DNA of 36,066 nt from Bulleidia extructa W1219 (GTDB lineage Bacteria; Bacillota_I; Bacilli_A; Erysipelotrichales; Erysipelotrichaceae): assembly GCF_000177375.1 (NCBI RefSeq), contig NZ_ADFR01000004.1:1-36066 (forward strand), read 5' to 3'. Below the pieces are notes generated by a model. It was not told where the DNA came from and searched no databases. It saw only the letters and a list, made by a program, of their open reading frames with translations. This document shows positions 25,408 to 33,655 of this stretch, in pieces. Position 1 is the stretch's first letter. The number at the start of each line of letters is the position of its first letter. The position numbers and the translations under genes were made by a program.

Positions 25408-25779
25408 ATGGAATATAAAGTCGGGCAAATTGTAGAAGGAAAAGTCACTGGTTTACAGCCTTATGGAGCTTTCGTGGCTATTGATAAGAATCTAAGTGGA
25501 TTGATCCATATATCGGAAATTTCAGATGGCTTTGTGAAGAATATTCATTCTTTTGTAGAAGTCGGTCAAGTCGTTAGGGTAAAAATCATTGATTTAGATG
25601 AAAAAAGCAATCAGGCAAAACTCAGTTTGAAAGCTCTTCAAAAGCGGCGTTTTCATCAACGTCATTCAAGTTTAAAAGACGATAAACCAAGTTTGCCTCT
25701 GATGAGAATGGGATTTCACAGTATTGAGGTTCAATTGGATAAATGGATTGAAGAAGCTAAAAGGGAGATGGGATTATGA
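25408..25779 (+). CDS. S1-domain RNA-binding protein (GSP13/YugI/CvfD-like)
   Basis: A 123-residue protein. Residues 1-75 are an S1 domain (VGQIVEGKVTGLQPYGAFVAI, then LSGLIHISEIS and VKIIDLDEKSNQAKLSLKAL), followed by a basic tail. This matches the small S1 proteins of Firmicutes such as general stress protein 13 and CvfD, which bind RNA or the 30S subunit. I start at the ATG at 25408, just after GGGGTG and after the extended -10 element; the in-frame upstream ATG at 25369 would put the promoter inside the gene. It overlaps pgi by four bases (ATGA). Confidence 0.88.
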   Translation: MEYKVGQIVEGKVTGLQPYGAFVAIDKNLSGLIHISEISDGFVKNIHSFVEVGQVVRVKIIDLDEKSNQAKLSLKALQKRRFHQRHSSLKDDKPSLPLMRMGFHSIEVQLDKWIEEAKREMGL

Positions 25780-27056
25780 TGAAATTAGATGTCAATCATG
25801 CGAATTTAAAAGAAGATATTTTTTCTTATCAAGAAAAAATCAATAAACTGCACCAAGCTATTATGAATCAAACAGGAGCCGGGAATGATTTTATGGGTTG
25901 GGTTCATTGGGCTAAGAATTATGATCGTGACGAATTTGCACAAATTAAAGAAGTGGCAGCGAAGGTAAAGGATAAGGCGGAAGTATTAGTAGTTTGTGGT
26001 ATCGGAGGATCTTATTTGGGAGCTCGGGCTGCTATTGAGATGATTCAAGGATTATATTCTGATAATAAGACGGAAGTTATTTTTATTGGGAATACTTTTT
26101 CTTCGACCTATGTTGCACAAGTGTTGAAATATATTGACAATAAATCGGTTGTTTTGAATGTGATTTCGAAGTCCGGAACCACGACAGAAACAGCGCTTTC
26201 CTTTCGCTTGTTGAAAGAATTCATGGAAAAGAAGTATGGCAAAGAGGAATGTAAGACACGAATTATTGCAACAACGGATAAGCAACGAGGTACTTTAAAG
26301 ACTTTAAGCAATCAAGAGGGTTATAAAACGTTTGTGATTCCAGATAATATTGGCGGTCGTTTTTCTGTTATTACCTCAGTTGGATTGGTTCCAATGGCTA
26401 TCATGGGGATTGATATTGATGAAGTCTATGATGGATTAGTGAAAGCGTATGAGGAGTTAAATACAGCGAATTTGCACGATAATCCAGCGTATCAATATGC
26501 GGTTAGTCGTCGTATCTTACAAAATCAAGGCTATAACGTAGAGATGTTTGTGACTTATGAACCTCAACTAGCTATGTTGGCTGAATGGTGGAAACAGCTA
26601 TTAGGAGAAAGTGAAGGGAAAGATGGTCGGGGTATTTTGCCGGATTCAGCTAATTTTTCAACGGATTTACATTCTTTAGGACAATTTATTCAAGAAGGGA
26701 AGAAAGTTTTATTTGAAACGATTCTTCATGTAAATCAACCACAAAAAGAAGTCTTGGTTCCATATGATGAGCAAAATTTAGATGGTATGAACTATTTGAG
26801 CGGTAAGAGTGTTGACTGGATCAATAAGATGGCTGAACAGGGCACCTTAGAAGCTCATGCGGAAGTTGGTAAAGTGCCAAATGTGGTGATTTCTATAGAA
26901 GATATGTCGGCATATAGTTTTGGTTATCTGTGCTATTTCTTCTTTTTGGCGACTGCGATGACTTGTTATATGATTGATGTTAATCCTTTCAATCAGCCTG
27001 GAGTAGAAGTGTATAAAGCAAATATGTTTCGATTATTAGGTAAACCGGTGAAATAA
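25776..27056 (+). CDS. pgi: Glucose-6-phosphate isomerase
   Basis: Interconverts glucose 6-phosphate and fructose 6-phosphate in glycolysis. The 426-residue length is that of the short Firmicutes Pgi. Signatures seen are GIGGSYLGARAAIEM, the phosphate loop SKSGTTTETALSFR, GGRFSVITSVGLVPM, and GKDGRGILPDSANFSTDLHS before the catalytic histidine. A second ATG at 25779 is also possible. It is translationally coupled to the S1 gene. It feeds the PPi-dependent phosphofructokinase encoded at 6562. Confidence 0.96.
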   Translation: MMKLDVNHANLKEDIFSYQEKINKLHQAIMNQTGAGNDFMGWVHWAKNYDRDEFAQIKEVAAKVKDKAEVLVVCGIGGSYLGARAAIEMIQGLYSDNKTEVIFIGNTFSSTYVAQVLKYIDNKSVVLNVISKSGTTTETALSFRLLKEFMEKKYGKEECKTRIIATTDKQRGTLKTLSNQEGYKTFVIPDNIGGRFSVITSVGLVPMAIMGIDIDEVYDGLVKAYEELNTANLHDNPAYQYAVSRRILQNQGYNVEMFVTYEPQLAMLAEWWKQLLGESEGKDGRGILPDSANFSTDLHSLGQFIQEGKKVLFETILHVNQPQKEVLVPYDEQNLDGMNYLSGKSVDWINKMAEQGTLEAHAEVGKVPNVVISIEDMSAYSFGYLCYFFFLATAMTCYMIDVNPFNQPGVEVYKANMFRLLGKPVK

Positions 27057-27075
27057 ACGGAAAGGTAGGATATAG

Positions 27076-28437
27076 ATGAATGACAGACATAACAGTCAAT
27101 ATATCCGTATGACAAAAACGCCTGTTAACCGATTGATCATTTCTTTAGCCATACCGACCATCATCTCGATGTTAGTGACCAATATTTATAATATGGCGGA
27201 CACTTATTTTGTAGGAACAATCAATACTTCGGCTACGGCTGCGACAGGGATTGTGGTTGCTATCATGTCTATCTTGCAGGCCTTGGGTTTTATGTTTGGT
27301 CATGGGGCAGGCTCGAATATTTCTCGATTATTGGGAAGTGAAAATAAAGAAGGAGCTCGTGAATACGGGGCGACTTCTTTTTGGCTTTCTATTTTGGTGG
27401 GCATTTTAAGTATGATTTTCGGATTATTGTTTTTGGATCCGATGTTACGGTTAATGGGGTCTACGGAAACGATTCTTCCGTATGCTCGTATTTATGGCTG
27501 GTATATATTGATTGCGGCACCGGCTTTTACAGCTTCTTGTGTTTGTAATAATATTCTTCGTTATGAAGGAATGGCTTTTTTTGCGATGATTGGGTTAACC
27601 TTTGGAGGAGTTTTAAATATCTTCGGTGATTATCTTTTGGTGCATATTTTTCATATGGGAATTGGTGGAGCGGGATTAAGTACAACGATTTCTCAGTATA
27701 TTTCTTTATTAATTCTAATGTTGCCTTTTATTCAAGGGAAAACGCAAGCAAAATTAGGTCTGCAATATTTTAAGGGAAGGCGTCAAAATATTAAAAATAT
27801 CTTGACCTGTGGGATTCCATCTTTGGCAAGACAGGGATTAAATTCGATTTCAACCATGGTGTTAAATGGTTCGGTAGCGATGTATGGAGATGCGGCGGTG
27901 GCGGCAATTTCAGTTGCGACTCGAGTGGTGAATCTGATGTTTTGTATTGCGATCGGAATTGGTCAAGGCTTACAACCGGTGGCAGCGTTTAACTATGGGG
28001 CTAAATACTATTCTCGAGTGAAAGAAGGACTGAAGTTTTCTTTGATGATTGCTTCTTCTTTGATGCTGGCTCTTGCTTTCATTACTTTCTTTCATGCGGA
28101 AACTTTAGTACATTTGTTTCGAAATGATCCGGAAGTGATTGCTATTGGGAAAGTAGCTTTGCGGTTTCTTTGTGTTAGTTTTGTGTTTATGCCACTAGCT
28201 TCGTTTGGAGCAATGATGTTTCAAGCAATTGGAGAAAGTGGAATTGCCACCATTCTTTCGGCATTGCGTAGTGGCGGAGTTTTAATTCCTGTGATTGTAT
28301 TATTTTCATCTTTGTGGGGTTTAAAAGGATTGGAAATGGCACAAGCTGTATCTGAAATTTTGAGTGGGCTTTTTTCTATTCCCTTTATTTTTCGTTCCGT
28401 TCATCGTTTCCCTAAAGACCATTATGGAGAGTCATGA
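27076..28437 (+). CDS. MATE family multidrug/metabolite exporter
   Basis: A 453-residue, 12-helix membrane exporter that uses a Na+ or H+ gradient. The N terminus reads TPVNRLIISLAIPTIISMLV then NIYNMADTYFVGTI, the MatE signature; the second half repeats the fold (GIPSLARQGLNSISTMVLN). The mid-protein GHGAGSNISRLLG segment is typical. It lies 19 bases after pgi and may share its message; AAAGGTAGG precedes the ATG. The substrate cannot be told from sequence. Confidence 0.93.
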   Translation: MNDRHNSQYIRMTKTPVNRLIISLAIPTIISMLVTNIYNMADTYFVGTINTSATAATGIVVAIMSILQALGFMFGHGAGSNISRLLGSENKEGAREYGATSFWLSILVGILSMIFGLLFLDPMLRLMGSTETILPYARIYGWYILIAAPAFTASCVCNNILRYEGMAFFAMIGLTFGGVLNIFGDYLLVHIFHMGIGGAGLSTTISQYISLLILMLPFIQGKTQAKLGLQYFKGRRQNIKNILTCGIPSLARQGLNSISTMVLNGSVAMYGDAAVAAISVATRVVNLMFCIAIGIGQGLQPVAAFNYGAKYYSRVKEGLKFSLMIASSLMLALAFITFFHAETLVHLFRNDPEVIAIGKVALRFLCVSFVFMPLASFGAMMFQAIGESGIATILSALRSGGVLIPVIVLFSSLWGLKGLEMAQAVSEILSGLFSIPFIFRSVHRFPKDHYGES

Positions 28438-28460
28438 AATCATAGTCACTGAGAAGGCTT

Positions 28461-28488
28461 TTGGTTTAAGATATGACAGGGATATGAT
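28461..28488 (+). promoter_or_regulatory. Tentative promoter of brnQ
   Basis: TTGGTT (28461-28466), spacer of 16, TATGAT (28483-28488). A second TATGAT overlaps it. Moderate match only. Confidence 0.35.
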
Positions 28489-28523
28489 ATGATAAAAAAA
28501 GTTTCAGAAAAGGGAGAGATGAG

Positions 28524-29855
28524 TTGAAAACAAGGTTGAGTATAAAAGAGACAATTATTGTGGCATCCATGTTATTTGGATTGTTTTTTGGGGCTGGCAA
28601 TTTAATTTTTCCTGTGAGTATGGGGCAACAAGCGGGATCAATGAGTATTTTGGCTACGATTGGGTTTTGTGTAACAGGGGTTGGGTTACCTTTGTTGGGG
28701 ATTGTGGCTTTAGCAAAAACAAATAGTAAAGATGTATTTTCCATGAGTTCTTTGGTGGGCTCTAAATTTGCTTATTTTTTTACTGTTTTATTATATTTGT
28801 GTATTGGGCCTTTATTTGCGATACCGCGTGCTGCTACGGTGTCTTTTCAGGTTGGTATTGTTCCTTTATTAAAAGAGAATATACAATGGGTTTTAGTGCT
28901 TTTTTCATTTTTGTTTTTTGTGGCTGTTCTTTATTTCAGTTTACGACCATCCAAGATTTTGACGTGGGTTGGTAAACTATTAAATCCCTTATTTTTATCC
29001 TTTCTTTCGATATTGATGCTAGCTGCGCTTCTTTTTCCTATGGGGAAAACGGCGAGTGTTTTACCGAGTGGCAAGTATGTACACCAGGCCTTTTTTACGG
29101 GTTTTTTAGAGGGTTATAATACCATGGATGCTTTAGCTTCTTTAGCTTTTGGTATTATTTTGATTGATGTGATTCGTAATCTTGGTATTAAAAAAGGGGA
29201 TGATATCGAAAAAGCTACGGTGAAATCTGGATTCATATCGTCATTTTTCATGTTTTTAATTTATTTTATCTTAACACTTATGGGAGCGCAGTCGGTGAAT
29301 CAGATTGGTATTAGCTCGGATGGGGGTATTGCTTTATTTGCAATCGCAAAAAATTATTTTGGTCTTGCTGGTGGGATTCTTCTTGGTTGTATCATCACGA
29401 TTGCTTGTTTGAAGACTTCGATTGGTTTGGTGACGTCTATTTCAGAAACTTTCACTAAACTATTTCCAAAGTTTGGTTCGTATCGAAAATGGGCTTTTAT
29501 CTTTTCGATTGTTTCTTTTGTGATTGCGAATGCCGGTTTAAATGTCATTATGAAAGTATCTGTTCCTTTTTTGATGTTTTTATATCCATTGACGATTGTG
29601 CTGATTCTATTGGGGTTAATGGGTAAATATTTTGGATATCGAAAAAGAGTTTTTGAAATGACCATGTTTTTTACAATCTTGGTCAGCGGATTGGATCTGG
29701 TGATTGCTGTCTTGGGCTTTTTCACACAATCAGGAGTGGTCTATTCTACTCTAATAGCCATTAGTCACGCATTACCATTTTCTGACATTGGGATGAGCTG
29801 GATTGTGTTTGCGATGACGGGATTTATCATTGGACTTGTTTGGAAGAAAGCGTAG
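28524..29855 (+). CDS. brnQ: BrnQ branched-chain amino acid carrier, TTG start
   Basis: Cation-coupled importer of Leu, Ile and Val in the cytoplasmic membrane, 443 residues and about 12 helices. The N-terminal family signature MLFGLFFGAGNLIFPVSMGQQAGS is clear, and GYNTMDALASLAFGIILI marks the central region. The start is a TTG at 28524: it gives MKTRLSIKET, matching the family N terminus, with AAGGGAGAG at 28510-28518. The ATG at 28519 is out of frame and stops after two codons. Isoleucine import and the Ile-sensing T-box of ileS are in the same region but not linked. Confidence 0.92.
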   Translation: MKTRLSIKETIIVASMLFGLFFGAGNLIFPVSMGQQAGSMSILATIGFCVTGVGLPLLGIVALAKTNSKDVFSMSSLVGSKFAYFFTVLLYLCIGPLFAIPRAATVSFQVGIVPLLKENIQWVLVLFSFLFFVAVLYFSLRPSKILTWVGKLLNPLFLSFLSILMLAALLFPMGKTASVLPSGKYVHQAFFTGFLEGYNTMDALASLAFGIILIDVIRNLGIKKGDDIEKATVKSGFISSFFMFLIYFILTLMGAQSVNQIGISSDGGIALFAIAKNYFGLAGGILLGCIITIACLKTSIGLVTSISETFTKLFPKFGSYRKWAFIFSIVSFVIANAGLNVIMKVSVPFLMFLYPLTIVLILLGLMGKYFGYRKRVFEMTMFFTILVSGLDLVIAVLGFFTQSGVVYSTLIAISHALPFSDIGMSWIVFAMTGFIIGLVWKKA

Positions 29856-29868
29856 CTTTCTTTTTTTA
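29845..29868 (+). terminator. Terminator of brnQ
   Basis: AGAAAGC-GTA-GCTTTCT plus a seven-T run. The brnQ stop codon TAG (29853-29855) straddles the loop and the 3' arm. Confidence 0.8.
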
Positions 29869-29943
29869 TGTATCTTAATAGAAAGGGGTTACATTTTGTG
29901 AAAAAAGGAACTATCATGGAAGTATATATGGGAGGTCTAATAG

Positions 29944-31923
29944 ATGAAGAAAGTAAGTAAAACTTTATTATCCGTACTTCTTGCAGCATCTGTTTTGGGA
30001 TGTTCAAAAAGTGCCACTACTTCTTCCAAGATGAAAGCCGGAACGTACACAGCCAGTGAAATGGGTATGAACGACAAGGTGGAAGTCTCTGTTGAAGTGG
30101 ATGAAACAAGCATTAAGAGTGTTAAAGTAACGAAGCATTCGGAAACTCCTGGCATTGGTGGAGAATTAAAAGACAATAAAGGTCAGGTAGTTCGTGCGGG
30201 TGGAATGGCTCCCGTGGAATTGATTCCAAAGGAAATTGTGAAGAATCAAAGCCTGAAAGTAGATAACGTAACAGGGGCGACGATTACTTCAGCAGCAGTG
30301 ATTCGTGGTGTGGAGAAAGCCATTAAAGAGGCTGGAGGTAATCCGGATTCTTTTAAGAAAGCGGTTTCGTATGAAACTCGTAAAGATGTGTCTGCGGATG
30401 TCGTTGTTCTTGGAGGCGGAGGTGCTGGTTTGGCGGCTGCCTTAGAAGCGGCGCAAAAAGGAAAGCGTGTTGTCATTGTTGAGAAATCAGGTGAAATTGG
30501 CGGCGATACTTTGGTTTGTGGAGCTATTTATAATGCTCCGGATAAAGAATTACAATCCAAAGCGATAATGAGTGCTTCTGTTAAGACCACGATTGAAAAA
30601 GCTTTAAATGAAAAACCGGTGAATGAGTCACATAAAGCTTTGCAGGCAGAAGTTCGGAAACAATGGAATGCCTATAAGGCAAATGGAAGAAAAGACTTGT
30701 TTGATACAAAAGAATGGTATGCTTTACAAACCTGGATTAATGGAGATAAAGTAGCTAATCTTGATTTAGTGAAAGTGTTATGCTATCAATCCTATGAGGG
30801 AATGGTTTGGATTAAGAAGATGGGAATGTCTTTCAAGGGTACGATCAGTCAAGGGGCCGGTTCTTTGTGGCAAAGAACACACACTTCTACCATGCCTATG
30901 GGAACAGGATTTATGTCTGTTTATGCAAAACAATTGGAAACTTTAAAGGATAAAATCACTTTCTTGAATGAAGCGACCGCTTCGAAATTGATTGTGAAAG
31001 ATGGAAAAGTAGTCGGTGCAACGGTTGTTGACAATCATACGAAGAAAGAATTTAAAGTGAATGCGAAGGATGGCGTTATCTTAGCTACAGGCGGTTTTGC
31101 GGCCAATTCTAAGATGGTTCAGGAATACAACAAGTCCGGTAAGTGGCAAGATCTTAGCAAGGTTGCTACCACCAATCGCTTCTCTGCTTCCCAAGGAGAT
31201 GGTATTAAGATGGCGAAAGAGGCCGGGGCTTCTTTGACGGACATGGATCAAATTCAATTGTTGTATTTGGGAAATACGAAAGATGGACAAATTACCAAGT
31301 ATCCACCTCGTAATGCTTCAGGAACCGACCAACTGATTTTTGTGAATAAAGAAGGTAAGAGATTTGTTCGTGAAGATGGTCGTCGTGATGAAATTTGCTT
31401 AAATGTTTTGAAACAAAAGGATGCGACATTCTATGTGCTTGAATCGGCTGATGGTGCTGGGTATAAAGACGTGAAGGATCCTAACTGGCGTTCGGCGGAT
31501 GGATTTACTTTCCAACATTTAGTGGAACACGGTTATGTTGTCACGGCAGATACTTTAGAAGAGTTGGCTCAGAAATTGAAAATGAATCCGGCCGACTTAA
31601 AGGCTACAGTGGATCGTTTCAACGCATCCGTAGATTCTGGAAAGGATGAATTTGGTAGAACATTATACTCAACTAAGTTGACGAAAGGTCCATGGGTTGC
31701 AACACCTAGACAAGCTTGTATTCACCATACAATGGGTGGTGTGACCATTGATGCTAAAGGACACGTTCTAAATGAATCGAAGACTCCTATCGCCGGTTTG
31801 TATGCGGCTGGGGAAGTGACTGGCGGTATTCATGGTGGAAACCGTTTAGGCGGTAACGCGGTGGTAGATACAGTTGTCTTTGGTAAATTGGCAGCGGATA
31901 CTTTAGTGGCTGAACACAAGTGA
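29944..31923 (+). CDS. Extracytoplasmic flavoprotein reductase lipoprotein 2 (FMN_bind + FAD_binding_2, divergent active site)
   Basis: A 659-residue paralogue of the protein at 20562: lipobox VLGC with C20, FMN_bind domain (about residues 30-130) with flavinylation motif DNVTGAT (107-113, FMN on T113), then a FAD_binding_2 domain with GGGGAG at 157-162. H594/H595 in HHTMGG and R634 in GGNRLGGN are kept. The IHPT histidine of reductase 1 is replaced (QLLYLG; L440 and Y441), and the RGDGA proton-donor arginine is missing from its place, with four extra residues before the LIFVN strand; R456 in PPRNAS is the nearest arginine. A different electron acceptor from fumarate is likely; urocanate- or cinnamate-like acids are candidates only. 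GGGAGG precedes the ATG. ApbE and Rnf genes follow. Confidence 0.88.
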   Translation: MKKVSKTLLSVLLAASVLGCSKSATTSSKMKAGTYTASEMGMNDKVEVSVEVDETSIKSVKVTKHSETPGIGGELKDNKGQVVRAGGMAPVELIPKEIVKNQSLKVDNVTGATITSAAVIRGVEKAIKEAGGNPDSFKKAVSYETRKDVSADVVVLGGGGAGLAAALEAAQKGKRVVIVEKSGEIGGDTLVCGAIYNAPDKELQSKAIMSASVKTTIEKALNEKPVNESHKALQAEVRKQWNAYKANGRKDLFDTKEWYALQTWINGDKVANLDLVKVLCYQSYEGMVWIKKMGMSFKGTISQGAGSLWQRTHTSTMPMGTGFMSVYAKQLETLKDKITFLNEATASKLIVKDGKVVGATVVDNHTKKEFKVNAKDGVILATGGFAANSKMVQEYNKSGKWQDLSKVATTNRFSASQGDGIKMAKEAGASLTDMDQIQLLYLGNTKDGQITKYPPRNASGTDQLIFVNKEGKRFVREDGRRDEICLNVLKQKDATFYVLESADGAGYKDVKDPNWRSADGFTFQHLVEHGYVVTADTLEELAQKLKMNPADLKATVDRFNASVDSGKDEFGRTLYSTKLTKGPWVATPRQACIHHTMGGVTIDAKGHVLNESKTPIAGLYAAGEVTGGIHGGNRLGGNAVVDTVVFGKLAADTLVAEHK

Positions 31924-31928
31924 TTTTA

Positions 31929-31995
31929 AAAAGATGCTTTACTGTAAAAAAGTGGCTATCAAAGAAGTTTGCTACACACAGTAGCATCTTTTTTT
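31929..31995 (+). terminator. Long terminator hairpin after flavoprotein reductase 2
   Basis: AAAGATGC (from about 31930) pairs with GCATCTTT (31984-31991), with ACTGT/ACAGT and an inner GTGGC/GCTAC stem, then a T run. It is unusually long (about 65 bases) for this genome. Confidence 0.65.
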
Positions 31996-32124
31996 ATGAA
32001 TTTTTAAGCCTATATCGCATCAGATTTTATAAAAATAAAGTGATTAAGAAATGTGTTTTTTAGTCGCCTTTTTATCGTATAGATAATAGAATAGAGAAAA
32101 ATATAAATTGGAGAAGAAACGAAT

Positions 32125-32301
32125 ATGAAAAAATTAATAAGAAGTGAAGATAGAAAGTTATTGGGAGTATGTGGTGGTATTGCAGAATATTTTGAGTTGG
32201 ATCCTACTATTGTCAGATTGCTTTGGGTTCTTTTCTGCTTACTGGGTGGAAGTGGAATTTTAGCTTATATTATTGCGGCACTGATTATGCCTGAACGATA
32301 A
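32125..32301 (+). CDS. PspC-domain small membrane protein
   Basis: A 58-residue PspC-domain protein: MKKLIRSEDRKLLGVCGGIAEYF, then LDPTIVRLLWVLFCLLGGSG and a hydrophobic C-terminal helix ending IMPER. The motif GVCGGIAEYFxxDPTIVRL is diagnostic. Stand-alone PspC proteins are single-domain membrane proteins linked to envelope stress; the role here is unknown. GGAGAAG lies eight bases before the ATG. It ends in a convergent terminator shared with apbE. Confidence 0.92.
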   Translation: MKKLIRSEDRKLLGVCGGIAEYFELDPTIVRLLWVLFCLLGGSGILAYIIAALIMPER

Positions 32302-32375
32302 AAGATATCCGGAAACCGAAAGAAATATAAAATGATATTTCGTGGATTAGAGATAATATCGCTTATTTTTATATT

Positions 32376-32409
32376 AAAAATAGTGTTGGATTATACCAAC
32401 ACTATTTTT
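32376..32409. terminator. Bidirectional terminator between the PspC gene and apbE
   Basis: Perfect 14-bp stem AAAAATAGTGTTGG / CCAACACTATTTTT with loop ATTATA; A and T runs on both sides serve both converging genes. Confidence 0.92.
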
Positions 32410-32440
32410 GAACTGTTGATCATCAGCTTATATATATTGT

Positions 32441-33562
32441 TTACTTACTAAAGGTTAATTGATCTTTTAGACCATCGGTATATGAAATGGCGTATTGACC
32501 TACCATCGTATAATTCTTGTCTTGTACTTTATCGGGATTCATCACCCACACAACATGGATTTTTTGACCGGTTTCTTTCTTGACTCTTTCCACTAATTTT
32601 TTACCATCTTCAATGCTGAGGGTAAATAGACTGGTGCTCATTGCATCCGCTAAACCGGAGTCGGCGGTTAAAATAGTGACGGAACGGTATTTATTAGCAG
32701 GAAATAATGTTTTCGGATCAATAATATGAGAGTAAGTTTTGCCATCGGAAGCGATGTAATAACGTTCGTAATCCCCTGATGTCACAAAAGAAAAATTGCC
32801 TTGTTTTTTAAACGCTACTAAACCATTGGTTAGTTGTCCTTTTGGATCGGTAATGCCAATAGACCAAGGCTCGTTATTTGGTTTTGAACCAATGGTGCGA
32901 ATGTTACCGCCTACATTGATATATCCCGATTGAACTCCCCGTTTTTCCATGGCTTTTGCAACCAACTCAGTTGCCATTCCTTTACCGATAGACCCTACAT
33001 CCAAGCTAACTTTAGGATCGGTGATGAAGACAGTCTTTTTTTCTTCGTTAATCTGAATTTTATCCCAACCGCGATGTGCTTTGGTGGCTTCTAATTCTGC
33101 TTTTGATGGAAGAGCTCCTTTTTTGCCTTGTTTGTTTAATTCGATGCCTTCTTCTCGATATTGGTGCCAAAGTTTTAAAGTGGCTCCCATTGTGATATCG
33201 AATTCTCCATGGGATAATTCATAAAACTTTTTGGCTTCTTTCAATAAATCAATAATAGCCTGGTCCACAACAACAGCCTTTTTACCTGCTTCATCATTGA
33301 TGGTTTTGATGTTATTAAGACCAGGATAATTATGATAAATATCAAATAAATTGTTGTAATATTTGAGGAGTTTGGCACTTTCATTAAAGTTATTTTTAGC
33401 CTCTTCTTCTTTTTTCTTAGTATTCTCCAAGTAAGCATAGACGGTATCAAACCCAGCATCATAACTAACGTTTTTATAGGTAGTTACTTTGGGATTGGAG
33501 CAAGCGGCGAATAGAGCCATGCTTAAGAGGATTACTAGCTTTTTTCTACGTAATTGATTCAT
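32441..33562 (-). CDS. apbE: ApbE-type FAD:protein FMN transferase, lipoprotein
   Basis: Transfers FMN from FAD to threonine in D-x-x-S/T-G-A-T motifs of exported or membrane proteins. The 373-residue protein has a lipoprotein signal (MNQLRRKKLV, hydrophobic run, lipobox FAAC with C21), so it acts outside the membrane. Conserved ApbE segments are GEFDITMGATLKLW, VSLDVGSIGKGMATEL, SGYINVGGNIRTIG, TSGDYERYY, YSHIIDPKTLFPA and ADAMSTSLFTL (Mg/FAD site). Candidate clients in this window are the two reductase lipoproteins and RnfD. No Shine-Dalgarno sequence precedes the ATG, and an extended -10 (TGATACACT) ends eight bases before it, so it may be leaderless. It is divergent from rnfC. Confidence 0.94.
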   Translation of the reverse strand: MNQLRRKKLVILLSMALFAACSNPKVTTYKNVSYDAGFDTVYAYLENTKKKEEEAKNNFNESAKLLKYYNNLFDIYHNYPGLNNIKTINDEAGKKAVVVDQAIIDLLKEAKKFYELSHGEFDITMGATLKLWHQYREEGIELNKQGKKGALPSKAELEATKAHRGWDKIQINEEKKTVFITDPKVSLDVGSIGKGMATELVAKAMEKRGVQSGYINVGGNIRTIGSKPNNEPWSIGITDPKGQLTNGLVAFKKQGNFSFVTSGDYERYYIASDGKTYSHIIDPKTLFPANKYRSVTILTADSGLADAMSTSLFTLSIEDGKKLVERVKKETGQKIHVVWVMNPDKVQDKNYTMVGQYAISYTDGLKDQLTFSK

Positions 33563-33613
33563 ATAGGACTAGTGTATCACATTCTAAGAGGCAAGGTATA
33601 AAAACTTGAACTG

Positions 33614-33622
33614 TGGTATAAT
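33614..33622 (+). promoter_or_regulatory. Extended -10 promoter of rnfCD
   Basis: TGG-TATAAT at 33614-33622, 33 bases before the rnfC ATG; the -35 region (AGGTAT) is poor. A GGGGAAAGGA ribosome site follows. Confidence 0.6.
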
Positions 33623-33655
33623 ATTAGGCGAATTCGGGGAAAGGACTTAGATATT

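Noticed and set aside
29354-29725. Minus-strand frame of 123 codons inside brnQ
   Set aside because: It lies fully within the conserved membrane region of BrnQ and shows no protein signature of its own.
29896-29904. TTGTGAAAA, a Rex-like half-site before reductase 2
   Set aside because: The second half TTCACAA is absent. A similar lone half-site (TTTCACAAA) occurs near 2500 before rex. Half-sites are frequent in AT-rich DNA.
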